Shown: positions 17,050-27,870, counted from the first letter of the stretch. The stretch: 64,000 bases of DNA from Roseiflexus castenholzii DSM 13941 (GCF_000017805.1 NC_009767.1:4195001-4259000), one strand, 5' to 3'. Notes: generated by a model from the sequence alone, not told the origin. Translations and numbers: made by a program.

Positions 17050-18045
17050 GGGAAGGCGAGAGGGGCGAGGCAAGAGGGGCGAGGGGAGAGGGGCGCGAGT
17101 CCCGACCATGGCGTAGCGCGAGATTTATCTCGCATTTGTGGAGAGGCGCGAGGCGAGAGAGAGGAGAGAGACCCGACCATGGCGTAGCGCGAGATTTATC
17201 TCGCATTTGTGGAGAGGCGCGAGGCGAGAGCGAGGAGAGAGACGCGACAATGGCGTAGCGCGAAGAGACGCGACAATGGCGTAGCGCGAGATTTATCTCG
17301 CATTTATGGAAAGGCAAGAGGCGCGAGGCGAGAGCGAGGAGAGAGACGCGACAATGGCGTAGCGCGAAGAGACGCGACAATGGCATAGCGCGAGATGTAT
17401 CTCGCATTTGTGGAGAGGCGCGAGGCGAGAGCGAGGAGAGAGACCCGACAATGGCGTAGCGCGAGATTTATCTCGCATTTGTGGCGAGGCGCGAGGCGAG
17501 AGCGAGGAGAGAGACGCGACAATGGCGTAGCGCGAGATTCATCTCGCATTTGTGGAAAGGCGCGAGGCGAGAGCGAGGAGAGAGACGCGACAATGGCGTA
17601 GCGCGAGATTCATCTCGCATTTGTGGAAAGGCGCGAGGCGAGAGCGAGGAGAGAGACGCGACAATGGCGTAGCGCGAGATTTATCTCGCATTTATGGAAA
17701 GGCAAGAGGGGCGAGGCGAGAGGCGCGAGGCGAGAGGGGCGCGAGTCCCGACAATGGCGTAGCGCGAGATTTATCTCGCATTTATGGAAAGGCAAGAGGG
17801 GCGAGGCGAGAGGCGCGAGGCGAGAGGGGCGCGAGTCCCGACAATGGCGTAGCGCGAGATTTATCTCGCATTTATGGAAAGGCAAGAGGGGCGAGGCAAG
17901 AGGGGCGAGGCGCGAGGCGAGAGGGGAGAGGGGCGCGAGTCCCGACCATGGCGTAGCGCGAGATGTATCTCGCATTTGTGGAGAGGCGCGAGGCGAGAGG
18001 TGTGAGGCGAGAAGAGGTGTGAGGCAAGAGGTGCGAGATAGAAGG
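17050..18045. repeat. Purine-rich repeat array with hairpin cores (array 1, purine strand = plus)
   Basis: About 1 kb built from variants of GAGAGGCGCGAGGCGAGAG interrupted about 11 times, every 70-110 bp, by a core reading GTAGCGCGAGAT.TATCTCG and then CATTTRTGG. GCGAGAT/ATCTCGC form a 7-bp stem; the loop varies (TT, TG, TC) while the arms stay intact. Long open frames on both strands (Arg/Gly/Glu or Ser/Pro/Leu-rich) are artefacts. It fills the space between cpaF and the convergent comF. Confidence 0.92.
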
Positions 18046-18109
18046 TCAAGGGTGGTACGCGCAGATTCGTGTGCGTTCGTGTCCTTCGTGGATCACAAGC
18101 CAGTCGTTG

Positions 18110-18772
18110 TCAGCGGTGAGATAAGGGCGCCTGCCCCCGGCTGCGCGCCAGCGCCAGCGCATACACCTCGCGCGCGCCGCCGGCGCGCAACGCCGCAGCA
18201 CAGGCATTGACCGTCGCACCGGTGGTCAGCACGTCATCGACGATCACCACGCGCGCCGGCGGCGCCGGACCTCTCCACATAAACGCATCCGCCACATTCT
18301 CAATGCGCCCCGCCACATCTAGCAACGCCTGCTGCTTTGTCGCCCTGAGCCGAACCAGGGGTCCGGCAATCAGCGGCAAGCCAGTTCCTGCTGCCACTTC
18401 ACGCGCCAGCAATTCCGCCTGATTGAAACCACGTTCTGCCAGACGTTCTCGATGGAGCGGCACGGGAAGGAGTGCATCACACGGCAGCGGATGCGCGCGC
18501 AGGTAGGATGCCAGGAGTGCGCCAAGCGGACGCGCCACGCGCCGCCGGCGGCGGTATTTGAGTTGGTGCAGCGCGTGACGAAGGGGACCTTCAAACACAT
18601 AGGCGATGCGCACGCCGGTGAGTTGATCGGCCACGCGCGGCGGATCGCCGTCATACCCGACGAGCCTGCGACAGCACTCATCGCACAAGACTGACCCCAA
18701 TCGACCGCATCCGGCGCAGCGATCAGGCAGAACCAGGCTCAGAAAGGCGTCGATCAACCGCGCGAGTGTCAT
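18110..18772 (-). CDS. comF: ComF-family phosphoribosyltransferase-like protein
   Basis: 220 aa. N-terminal four-cysteine zinc site CAGC ... CDEC, then the PRTase fold with VPLHRERLAERGFNQAE and the PRPP loop RVVIVDDVLTTGATV. ComF proteins take part in uptake or processing of transforming DNA; the biochemical role is unsettled. I chose the ATG at 18772 (MTLARLIDAFLSL) over the one at 18817. It stands alone, bounded by repeats on both sides. Confidence 0.92.
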   Translation of the reverse strand: MTLARLIDAFLSLVLPDRCAGCGRLGSVLCDECCRRLVGYDGDPPRVADQLTGVRIAYVFEGPLRHALHQLKYRRRRRVARPLGALLASYLRAHPLPCDALLPVPLHRERLAERGFNQAELLAREVAAGTGLPLIAGPLVRLRATKQQALLDVAGRIENVADAFMWRGPAPPARVVIVDDVLTTGATVNACAAALRAGGAREVYALALARSRGQAPLSHR

Positions 18773-19229
18773 GGCATTCCTGCCGCCGAGATGTACCCTG
18801 ACGGAAGAATATGCCATTGCACCCTATCACGCCATCACCCGCAGGTCTGCGCTTCACCGAGCATTCTGGCGGCGGCAAAGCGGTTCCAGGGTCACATTGG
18901 ATCGCCGAATCTGTTACGATTCGACGATACAATACAATGGCGGACAGGGCACAGAGCGCCTGTCCGCCATTGCGATGGAGTGCGTCACCCAATCCGTTCA
19001 AATCCGTCTTATACCAATTCCCTGTGACCATCCGGCATGGTCACCCCGAGCAGCGCGCGGGGTCTGGCGCGACCCGCTCAGTTTCCGCGCTGCGTTTACC
19101 CTGAGCGAAGCGAAGGGCTCGGAATGACACGCATGCGGCATCTTCAACCGTAATTGGTATTAATCCGTCCGAATCCCTGTTCCGTGCATGCGCTGTGCGC
19201 ACGCAAAAGGCGCCGAAGGACACCGGAAA
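18773..19229. other. Intergenic region with a MITE-like element
   Basis: 457 bases between comF (starting here, minus) and the 3' end of the MBL gene. 19011-19160 is a MITE-like copy; the remainder shows no gene. Confidence 0.6.
19011..19160 (-). repeat. MITE-like element, copy A (reverse orientation)
   Basis: 150 bp bounded by ATACCAATT and AATTGGTAT. Interior matches the family at 20.2-21.0, 55.06 and 61.2-62.2 kb: GGTCACCCCGAGCAGCGCG at one side, GCATGCGGCATCTTCAA at the other. No coding capacity. Confidence 0.8.
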
Positions 19230-20156
19230 CTACGACGCATCCATCCTCTTGCGCCAGTAGCGCGCCAGACCGTGCCAACTCATTTCGACGGCGCCAGCCT
19301 GCGCATATTGCCGACGCATCGCTTCGTCCACATCTCCGAGATCCGCGTCCGCCAGCGCCACAAGGCGCGCTTCGGCAGCCGATTCCTCTTCGCCGCGCTC
19401 GAGACTGACACGCACCGTTTCAGCCCAGCGCAGCACATGATCCCACATATCGGCAATATGCCGCTCAGGATCGTGCGCCGGGCCAAAGTGAGTCAGCAGC
19501 AGCATGCGCGGATTGAGGCTCAACAACATGTCCAGCGTGCGACGCCATGCCTCCAGATCGATATCCGGCGGCGGCGTCGCCGGACGGACATACGTGTGCC
19601 CGGGCATCCGCAGACCGGTTGTGTCCCCCACAAATGCCGCACCGGTCGACTCATCGAAATAGATCAGATGGTGTGCGGCGTGACCGGGCGCATCAAAGAC
19701 CCGCAAGGCGCGCCCGCCGATGCGCAGCGTCTCACCGCCGCCAAGCGTCACAATATTATCCACCGGCACCGGCAGGAACTCACCCCACAGATAATCCATC
19801 TGACCGCCATAGATGCGCGTGGCGCTGCGCAACAACTTATCGGGCGCAATCATATGCGGAGCGCCGCGGTGATGGACATACACCTTCAGATGCGGAAAAT
19901 AGCGCACCAGCGATCCTGTTGCGCCAGCGTGATCCAGGTGAATGTGCGACAGCGCAATACCGTGCAGATCGCTGAACGACAGCCCGATCTGCTTCAGACC
20001 GGCTTCAAGATTGGGTAACACACTGGCAGGACCCGGATCGACGATGACCGGATCATCTCCCAGCATTACATACGTTCCCACAACCTGTGAACAACCGAGG
20101 TGCAGGTCATCGATAAGCGCAATGGTTTCCGGCAAGCCATAACGAGGATCGGTCAT
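19230..20156 (-). CDS. MBL-fold metallo-hydrolase
   Basis: 308 aa metallo-beta-lactamase fold. Metal ligands HIHLDH (71-76), the later histidine in DAPGHAAHHLIYF, the bridging Asp in FVGDTTG and the final His in LLLTHFGPAHDPERH. Closest in look to glyoxalase-II-like hydrolases with an extra C-terminal helical segment. Substrate unknown. A recognisable promoter lies just upstream on the minus strand; start ATG at 20156. Confidence 0.88.
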   Translation of the reverse strand: MTDPRYGLPETIALIDDLHLGCSQVVGTYVMLGDDPVIVDPGPASVLPNLEAGLKQIGLSFSDLHGIALSHIHLDHAGATGSLVRYFPHLKVYVHHRGAPHMIAPDKLLRSATRIYGGQMDYLWGEFLPVPVDNIVTLGGGETLRIGGRALRVFDAPGHAAHHLIYFDESTGAAFVGDTTGLRMPGHTYVRPATPPPDIDLEAWRRTLDMLLSLNPRMLLLTHFGPAHDPERHIADMWDHVLRWAETVRVSLERGEEESAAEARLVALADADLGDVDEAMRRQYAQAGAVEMSWHGLARYWRKRMDAS

Positions 20157-20189
20157 ACAATCACATCTCCAGTCGTTTCAGCGAGACGT

Positions 20190-20218
20190 TCGATACCAGA
20201 CTTTTATGATAATGGCAA
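20190..20218 (-). promoter_or_regulatory. Promoter for the MBL-fold gene
   Basis: Minus strand: TTGCCA, 17-base spacer, TATCGA. About 30 nt from the predicted start site to the ATG at 20156. Confidence 0.5.
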
Positions 20219-20230
20219 CGGTTACGTCTA

Positions 20231-20971
20231 TGTTGAGGCTCTTCAGATCACAATTAAGACCAATGACGATTGAAGATGCCGCATTCCTTATCATTCCGAG
20301 CGCAGCGCGGAATCTAACCGAGCGCAGCGCGGAATCTAACCGAGCACAGCGCGGAATCGGAGCAGGTCGCGCCAGACCCCTCGCTCCGCTCGGGGTGACC
20401 ATGCCGGATGGTCACATATGTTGAGGCTCTTCAGATCACAATTAAGACCAATGACGATTGAAGATGCCGCATTCCTTATCATTCCGAGCGCAGCGCGGAA
20501 TCTAACCGAGCGCAGCGCGGAATCTAACCGAGCGCAGCGCGGAATCTGAGCAGGTCGCGCCAGACCCCTCGCGCTGCTCGGGGTGACCATGCCGGATGGT
20601 CACATATGTTGAGGCTCTTCAGATCACAATTAAGACCAATGACGATTGAAGATGCCGCCTTCCTTGTCATTCCGAGCCCTTCGCTTCGCTCAGGGTAAAC
20701 GCAGCGCGGAATCTAACCGAGCGCAGCGCGGAATCGGAGCGGGTCGCGCCAGACCCCTCGCGCTGCTCGGGGTGACCATGCCGGATGGTCACATATGTTG
20801 AGGCTCTTCAGATCACAATTAAGACCAATGACGATTGAAGATGCCGCCTTCCTTGTCATTCCGAGCGCAGCGAGGAATCTGTCCGAGCGCAGCGCGGAAT
20901 CGGCGCGGGTCGCGCCAGACCCCTCGCGCTGCTCGGAATGACCATGCCGGATGGTCACAAGGAATTGGTAT
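20231..20971. repeat. Four tandem copies of a ~188-bp MITE-containing unit
   Basis: Units start at 20231, 20419, 20607 and 20797 with TGTTGAGGCTCTTCAGATC, so the period is 188-190 bp. Each holds ACCAATGACGATTGAAGATG, the CATTCCGAGCGCAGCG block and GGTGACCATGCCGGATGGTC. The last unit ends in AATTGGTAT at 20971. 20972-21222, up to the GH2 gene, holds no gene I can support. Confidence 0.9.
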
Positions 20972-21222
20972 AAGATGGACCCACGCTTGCATGTTCACTT
21001 CCTGCGCGCGAGGGGACACGCGCCACGCTGCACCCAATTGACGCCAACAGTGCCTCACGCGACATATCGCACACCGTCTGGCGCCATTGGACCTGAACAG
21101 ACGTCGCTGCCCATTGGAAACATCTGCGACGGCGCGCGAGCAGCCAGTTCTCGTGTACAATACCTTCCGGTTGTGGACGAATGTGCATCTCGCTGTATCC
21201 AGATATGTGATACGAGGTTCCA

Positions 21223-23973
21223 ATGCTTTCCTATCACATGCCGCTCCCTGGTCCCTGGGAGTTTCGTTTTGACGATCAATCCGACTGGCGCCCCATTGCG
21301 GTTCCCGGATGCTGGGAAGACGCTGGTTTTGTAAAAGACCGCTCTGGTCCGGCATGGTATCGCACCTCATTCGTAATTCCGCACGAACTGGAAGGACGGC
21401 GCCTCTTTCTGCACTTTGGCGCCGTCAGTTATCACTGTGAAGCATTCATCGTGCGCGATTCGGGTGATATGTGCAGCATCGGCACGCACACCGGCATGTG
21501 GGATGCGTTCGACCTCGAAATTGGCGATGCCGCAGCGCCGGGTGAGCATGTCACGTTGCTGGTGCGGGTCGAGAAACCGGCAAGTCTGAGCGACGGACCG
21601 GAGTCGGCATCGCTGCCAGGGCGCTTCCCGCTGCGCGAAACGCTCGCCGGATTTCTCCCGTATGTCTGGGGGCATAGCCACGGCGGAATCTGGCAGGAAG
21701 TCGCCCTGATCGCCTGCGGTGCGACGCGCTTTCTCGATGCCTGGGTGCATGGCGCGCCTGATGGTCACATCTTCGTGGAAGCGGAACTCGATGGTCCGGC
21801 ACGTGTCACGCTGGAACTCTACCGTCCAGATGGCAGTTTCATCCTCTCGGCAGAAGAAGATGCTGTGCGTGTGGAAACCGCGAGCGGCATTCGCTACCGG
21901 CTGCACATGGACGGCCCGACCTCCGACGCACGCCTCTGGTCGCCGGACGATCCGGCGCTTTACCGGGCTGTGCTGCGCGCCGGTTACGATGATCGCATCG
22001 AACTGCGCTTTGGGTTGCGCTCATTCGACGCGGATGGCGCAACGCTGCGACTTAACGGCGCACCGATCTACCCCCGCATGATCCTGTCGTGGGGCTGGCG
22101 CTGGGAGACCTTCGCCCCCAATCCGGGACCGGAACGGGTGCGCGCCGATTTCGAGCGCCTGAAACGCATGGGGTACAACGGCATCAAGTGTTGTCTCTGG
22201 TTCCCGCCTCGCTACTACTTCGACCTGGCGGACGAACTGGGCATGCTGTTGTGGATCGAGTTGCCGATGTGGTTGCCTCGCGTAACCGACCATTTCCGTC
22301 GTCAGACGCCGGTTGAATACGAACGCCTGGTTCGTCAGGCGCGGCGACATCCATCGGTAGTCCTCTACAGCCTGGGATGCGAACTGGGAAAGGACGTCGG
22401 CGCCGATATTCTCGGCTCGCTGTACGCGATGACGCGCAGTATGTGCGGCGACGCGCTTGTGCGCGATAACAGCGGCTCCGGCGAAGCCTACGGCGGTCTG
22501 CTCAACGAGTTCGCTCAGTACTACGACTACCACTTCTATGCCGACCTGCACTTCTTTCGTGGTCTTCTCGACGCCTTTTCGCCGCGCTGGCGCCCGGCAC
22601 AACCCTGGTTGTTCGGTGAATACTGCGATTACGATACCTTCCGTGATCTGCGGCGCTACCGCCGGGCGGATGGTTCACGCCCCTGGTGGTTGAGCGCCGA
22701 TCTGGCGATCAATCCAACCGGCGCGCGCTGGACGAACGAAGCGCCCTTTCTCGAAGAGCGGCTGCGCGCACAGGGGTTGTGGGAGCGCAGTGCTGAACTC
22801 GAAGCATTCTCGTATGCGCATGGCTTGCTTCACCGCAAATGGACAATCGAGACGACGCGCATGTATCGTGAGGTTTCCGGCTATGTCATCACCGGCGAAG
22901 CCGACACGCCGATCACCAGCGCTGGCATGTGGGATGCAACCGGCGCCCTCAAGTACGATCCCACCGAGTTCCGGCGTTTCAACAACGATCTGGTCGCACT
23001 TATCGGATGGGACCGACGACGCGACTGGGTGCGCGGCGGCGACCGCGCGGCATTCTGGGATGTCTGGAGTTATAACGCCGGAACGCTCGTCCGTCCCCAC
23101 GTGATTGTATCGCACTATGGGGCGCAGGGCGGACCGGCGCGCGCTGCCTGGAGCATCGCCTTCGATGACGAAGCGCCCTTTGCGTCTGGTGATATCGTCG
23201 CCAGCCACGATGTTATGCCCGGCGACGTGCGCGAAATCGGCGTAGCGGAATTTACCGCACCCGATGTGAGCGCACCACTGCGCGCCATGTTCCGGGTGTC
23301 GCTTAATGTCGGAACGCAGCGGACGGACAATGCCTGGCCAATCTGGTTCTTTCCTGCGAACCCGTGGGCAACCATGCGCAATGTGGCGATCTACGATCCG
23401 CTGGGACGGTTGCGCGATCTCACCCGACTGGCGCCACAGGTGGTTGAAGTGACGCACGCCGATCTGCGGAGCGAAGCCGGAGCGCGCGTCGATCTGCATG
23501 CAGCGCCGTTCGTCGTTGTCGCCAGCGCCTGGACACGCGCACTATCGATGTATACTCGCGGAGGCGGGCGTGTCGTGCTGCTCCAGGACGGCGACGGTCC
23601 GCCGGGACCGGTTGCAACGGCGGCTATGCCGTTCTGGCGCGAGGCGCTGCGGGTCTGTGAGCCGCACCCGGCGTGGGGTGATTTTCCGCACGATGGATGG
23701 GCTGGTCTCCAATTCTTTGGCTGCGCCACCGACTGCGCGCTCGATACGCAGCCACTCGACGGACTGACGCGCCCTATTCTGCGCCGTATCGACACGCGCA
23801 CCACCGCCGTTCACGACTATGCCGCCGAGGTTGTATGGGGCGAGGGACGATTGATCGTCAGCACTCTGCGCATCTACGGCGGCGCCGGTGAGCAGCCTTC
23901 CGGCATCGGGCGCAATACGTCGGCTGCGTATTTACTGCTGTGCTGGGTGAAGTATCTGGGGAGCAAGAGGTGA
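21223..23973 (+). CDS. Glycoside hydrolase family 2 protein
   Basis: 916 aa. Classic GH2 order: jelly-roll sugar-binding domain (PLPGPWEFRFDD at the start, GHSHGGIWQEVAL near 150), immunoglobulin-like domain, TIM barrel, then C-terminal beta domains. Barrel motif RMGYNGIKCCLWFPP; acid/base Glu387 in YSLGCELGKDV (Cys where most GH2 enzymes have Asn); likely nucleophile Glu466 in LFGEYCDYDTF. No signal peptide, so cytoplasmic. Substrate (beta-galactoside, mannoside or glucuronide) cannot be told. The last codons (SKR, stop) already lie in the purine-rich repeat. Confidence 0.88.
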   Translation: MLSYHMPLPGPWEFRFDDQSDWRPIAVPGCWEDAGFVKDRSGPAWYRTSFVIPHELEGRRLFLHFGAVSYHCEAFIVRDSGDMCSIGTHTGMWDAFDLEIGDAAAPGEHVTLLVRVEKPASLSDGPESASLPGRFPLRETLAGFLPYVWGHSHGGIWQEVALIACGATRFLDAWVHGAPDGHIFVEAELDGPARVTLELYRPDGSFILSAEEDAVRVETASGIRYRLHMDGPTSDARLWSPDDPALYRAVLRAGYDDRIELRFGLRSFDADGATLRLNGAPIYPRMILSWGWRWETFAPNPGPERVRADFERLKRMGYNGIKCCLWFPPRYYFDLADELGMLLWIELPMWLPRVTDHFRRQTPVEYERLVRQARRHPSVVLYSLGCELGKDVGADILGSLYAMTRSMCGDALVRDNSGSGEAYGGLLNEFAQYYDYHFYADLHFFRGLLDAFSPRWRPAQPWLFGEYCDYDTFRDLRRYRRADGSRPWWLSADLAINPTGARWTNEAPFLEERLRAQGLWERSAELEAFSYAHGLLHRKWTIETTRMYREVSGYVITGEADTPITSAGMWDATGALKYDPTEFRRFNNDLVALIGWDRRRDWVRGGDRAAFWDVWSYNAGTLVRPHVIVSHYGAQGGPARAAWSIAFDDEAPFASGDIVASHDVMPGDVREIGVAEFTAPDVSAPLRAMFRVSLNVGTQRTDNAWPIWFFPANPWATMRNVAIYDPLGRLRDLTRLAPQVVEVTHADLRSEAGARVDLHAAPFVVVASAWTRALSMYTRGGGRVVLLQDGDGPPGPVATAAMPFWREALRVCEPHPAWGDFPHDGWAGLQFFGCATDCALDTQPLDGLTRPILRRIDTRTTAVHDYAAEVVWGEGRLIVSTLRIYGGAGEQPSGIGRNTSAAYLLLCWVKYLGSKR

Positions 23974-26035
23974 GAGGCGAGGGGCAAGAGGGGAGAGGCG
24001 CGAGGCACGAGGCGAGAGGGGAGAGAGGCCCGACAAGGGCGTAGCGCGAGATTTATCTCGCATTTGTGGAGAGGCGCGCGAGGCGAGAGGTTCGGGGCAC
24101 GAGGCGCGAGGGGAGAGGCGGGGGGCACGAGGCGCGAGGGGCGAGAGGGGAGAGGTTCGGGGCGCGAGGCGAGAGGGGCGAGAGGCGAGGGGCACGAGGC
24201 AAGAGGCGAGAGGGGCGAGAGGCGCGAGGCGAGGGGCACGAGGTGAGAGGGGCGAGAGGCGCGAGGGTCCCGACAAGGGCGTAGCGCGAGATTTATCTCG
24301 CATTTGTGGCGAGGCGCGCGAGGCGAGAGGTTCGGGGCACGAGGCGAGAGGGGAGAGGTTCGGGGCGCGAGGCGAGAGGGGCGAGAGGCGAGGGGCACGA
24401 GGCAAGAGGCGAGGGGCACGAGGGGCCCGACAAGGGCGTAGCGCGAGATTTATCTCGTATTTGTGGAGAGGCGCGAGGCGAGGGGCGAGAGGGGAGAGGT
24501 TCGGGGCGCGAGGCGGGAGGCAAGGGGCAAGAGGCGCGAGGGGCCCGACAAGGGCGTAGCGCGAGATTTATCTCGCATTTGTGGAGAGGCGCGAGGCGAG
24601 GGGCGCGAGGGGCGAGGCGCGAGGCGAGGGGCGAGAGGGGAGAGGTTCGGGGCGCGAGGCGCGAGGGGCGAGAGGGGAGAGGTTCGGGGCGCGAGGCGCG
24701 AGGGGCGAGAGGCGAGGGGCACGAGGCAAGAGGCGAGAGGGGAGAGGCGCGAGGCGAGGGGCACGAGGTGAGAGGGGCGAGAGGCGCGAGGGTCCCGACA
24801 AGGGCGTAGCGCGAGATTTATCTCGCATTTGTGGAGAGGCGCGCGAGGCGAGAGGTTCGGGGCACGAGGCGCGAGGGGAGAGGTTCGGGGCACGAGGCGA
24901 GAGGTGCGCGAGGCGAGAGGCACGAGGCAAGAGGCGAGGGGCACGAGGGGCCCGACAAGGGCGTAGCGCGAGATTTATCTCGTATTTGTGGAGAGGCGCG
25001 AGGCGAGGGGCACGAGGCAAGAGGCGAGGGGCACGAGGGGCCCGACAAGGGCGTAGCGTGAGATTTATCTCGTATTTGTGGAGAGGCGCGCGAGGCGAGA
25101 GGTTCGGGGCACGAGGCGCGAGGGGAGAGGTTCGGGGCACGAGGCGAGAGGCGCGAGGCGAGGGGCACGAGGTGAGAGGGGCGAGAGGCGCGAGGGTCCC
25201 GACAAGGGCGTAGCGCGAGATTTATCTCGCATTTGTGGAGAGGCGCGCGAGGCGAGAGGTTCGGGGCACGAGGCGCGAGGGGAGAGGTTCGGGGCGCGAG
25301 GCGAGAGGTGCGCGAGGCGAGAGGCACGAGGCAAGAGGCGAGGGGGGAGAGAGGCCCGACAAGGGCGTAGCGCGAGATTTATCTCGCATTTGTGGAGAGG
25401 CGCGCGAGGCGAGAGGTTCGGGGCACGAGGCGCGAGGGGAGAGGCGGGGGCACGAGGCGCGAGGGGCGAGAGGGGAGAGGTTCGGGGCGCGAGGCGCGAG
25501 GGGCGAGAGGCGAGGGGCACGAGGCAAGAGGCGAGAGGGGAGAGGCGCGAGGCGAGGGGCACGAGGTGAGAGGGGCGAGAGGCGCGAGGGTCCCGACAAG
25601 GGCGTAGCGCGAGATTTATCTCGCATTTGTGGAGAGGCGCGCGAGGCGAGAGGTTCGGGGCACGAGGCGAGAGGGGAGAGGTTCGGGGCGCGAGGCGAGA
25701 GGGGCGAGAGGCGAGGGGCACGAGGCAAGAGGCGAGGGGCACGAGGGGCCCGACAAGGGCGTAGCGCGAGATTTATCTCGTATTTGTGGAGAGGCGCGAG
25801 GCGAGGGGCACGAGGTGAGAGGGGCGAGAGGCGCGAGGGTCCCGACAAGGGCGTAGCGCGAGATTTATCTCGCATTTGTGGAGAGGCGCGCGAGGCGAGA
25901 GGTTCGGGGCACGAGGCGAGAGGGGAGAGGTTCAGGGCGCGAGGCGAGAGGTGCGAGAGGCGAGGGGCAAGAGGGGCGAGGGGCGAGGCGAGAGGCGGAA
26001 GGCGGAAGGCGGGAGGCGCGAGGTGATAGAAGGAG
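23962..26035. repeat. Purine-rich repeat array with hairpin cores (array 2, purine strand = plus)
   Basis: About 2.07 kb, the largest array. Units such as GAGAGGTTCGGGGCACGAGG and GCGAGAGGGGCGAGAGGCG, with 12 cores of the form CCCGACAAGGGCGTAGCG then CGAGATTTATCTCG and CATTTGTGG (some CGTATTTGTGG, one with GCGTGAGAT). Units differ from array 1 by the GGTTCGGGGC block. Frames stay open on both strands for long stretches without family likeness. Between 26036 and 26245 there is no further gene. Confidence 0.93.
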
Positions 26036-26245
26036 CAGATCACATACAGGACACACAGACCTGGCTAGAAGCTGGATCGCGGTGACCTCAGCTTGTTCCA
26101 ACTCGGCTTGCGCCTTCTCGCCTATGGCCTGTGCGAAGGCAAACGCATCCCACGCGGGTTCCTGGCGCCTGCCACTCCCCCCCTCTACCAGGAGGATCGA
26201 ACTAATGTTCTGTACGGTAGTGAAATCTCGCATTAGGAGGTGTAA

Positions 26246-27828
26246 ATGAACCTGCAAATCTTATCTCGCTTTGCCCTGATTTTCACCCTGCTGGCCCTGA
26301 CCTTTGGCCCGGCAGGGGTTAGGCCGGCCTATGCAGCAGGGTATGTGGTCAATTCGCTGGGGGATAACACCAACAACGACGCCTTCTGCACCCTGCGCGA
26401 AGCGATCCTGGCGGCGAACGACGCGCCTGCCAATGCCGATTGCGGCGCAGGCAGCAGCGGCGACGACACCATCACCTTCAGCGTGAGCGGGACGATTACG
26501 CTCAGCTCCCCCCTGCCCGCCATCGTCTCCGGGCAGGGCGCGTTGACCATTGACGGCGGCGGTAACATCACCGTCAGCGGCGGGGGTAGCGTGCGGGTGA
26601 TGGACGTGAGCAGCGGCGCCGACCTCACCCTGCGCAACATCACCATCGCCAACGGACGGAGCGCATCGCAAGCCGCCGCCGGCGCGCGCTACGCGCAACA
26701 TCACCATCGCCAACGGACGGAGCACCAGCAGCGGCGGCATCTCCAACGCCGGCACGCTGACGGTGACCAACAGCACCTTCTCCGCCAACAGCGCCGACTT
26801 CGGCGGCGTCGGCGGCGGCATCGCCAACGCCGGCACGCTGACGGTGACCAACAGCACCTTCTCCGCCAACAGCGCCGACTTCGGCGGCGTCGGCGGCGGC
26901 ATCGCCAACGCCGGCACGCTGACGGTGACCAACAGCACCTTCTCTGCCAACAGCGCCCTCGGCGGCAACGGCGGTGGCATCCTCAACGCTGGCACGCTGA
27001 CGCTCAAGAACACCATCATCGCCAACAGCACCGGCGGCGGGGATTGCAGTAATTTCGGAACTGTCACCACCAACTCCATCAACAACCTCATCGAAGGCTC
27101 AGCCGCCTGCGGCCTGACGAACGGCGTGAACGGCAACATCATCGGCTCCGACCCCAACCTGGGCGCGCTGACCGGCTCCCCGGCCTACTTCCCGCTGCTG
27201 CCCGGCAGCCCGGCCATTGACGCCGGCGATAACACCACTTGCGCCGCCGCGCCGGTCAACAACCAGTCCCAAAACGGCGTGACCCGCCCGCAGGATGGCG
27301 ACGATCCAGATAGCGCCGCCACCTGCGACATTGGCTCGGTTGAAGCCATCTTCCCCAATTTTAACGGCAGCCAAGAGCAACAACGTCGGCGGGACGATTG
27401 CGCTCGGCCATTCCTTCACCTGGACGGTGACGGTCTCGAACAGCGGCTTAGCCGGAGCGACCTTTGCTCCCGGCGCGACTCTCTTGCGCGATGACCTGCC
27501 GGGGGGAGCGAGCTACGGCGCGCCAACCGTGCAGAACATTGTCAACGTCACCGGCAGCGGCAGCATCATCTGCGCCATCGCCGCCAACGCGCTCACCTGT
27601 ACGGCTAGCGGCGGCCCGGTGACGCTGGGCGGGACGAGCGGCTCGTTCGCCGTCGCTTTCAGCGTCACGCCGAGCGCAGTCGGTGCGCTGACCAACCCGG
27701 ACTCGAGCGGTCTCTGTCACGCCGACCCGAACGGCGTCATCACCGAAAGCAACGAGAGCAACGATTGCGCGCCAAACACGGTGATGGTCAATCCGTATCG
27801 GTTGTACCTGCCCCTGGTCATCAGGTAG
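26246..27828 (+). pseudogene. Secreted CSLREA/parallel-beta repeat protein, broken by two frameshifts
   Basis: Signal peptide (residues 1-30, ending PAYA), then FCTLREAILAAN (CSLREA-type motif) and beta-helix repeats. A 31-bp stretch at 26632-26662 recurs at 26693-26723; this 61-bp insertion moves the frame. In the new frame three to four tandem repeats of 81, 81 and 78 bp encode AGTLTVTNSTFSANS units. A second +1 shift near 27350-27375 joins VEAIFPNFNGS to SNNVGGTIALGHSFTWTV, a CARDB-like domain ending in LYLPLVIR. The three frames together give a coherent exported adhesin-like protein. Confidence 0.82.
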
Positions 27829-27852
27829 GGGCGGAGGGCGTGCACGACATAC

Positions 27853-27870
27853 CGCGAGATGAATCTCGCG
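27853..27870. repeat. Solo palindrome like the array core
   Basis: CGCGAGATGAATCTCGCG, an 8-bp perfect stem with GA loop, right after the frameshifted secreted gene; same arms as the array cores. Could act as a terminator or be a lone repeat unit. Confidence 0.6.

Noticed and set aside
23981..26043. Many overlapping long open frames on both strands (Arg/Gly/Glu-rich or Ser/Pro/Leu-rich)
   Set aside because: They follow from the purine-rich repeats lacking stops; no ribosome sites, no family likeness and the same words in every frame.
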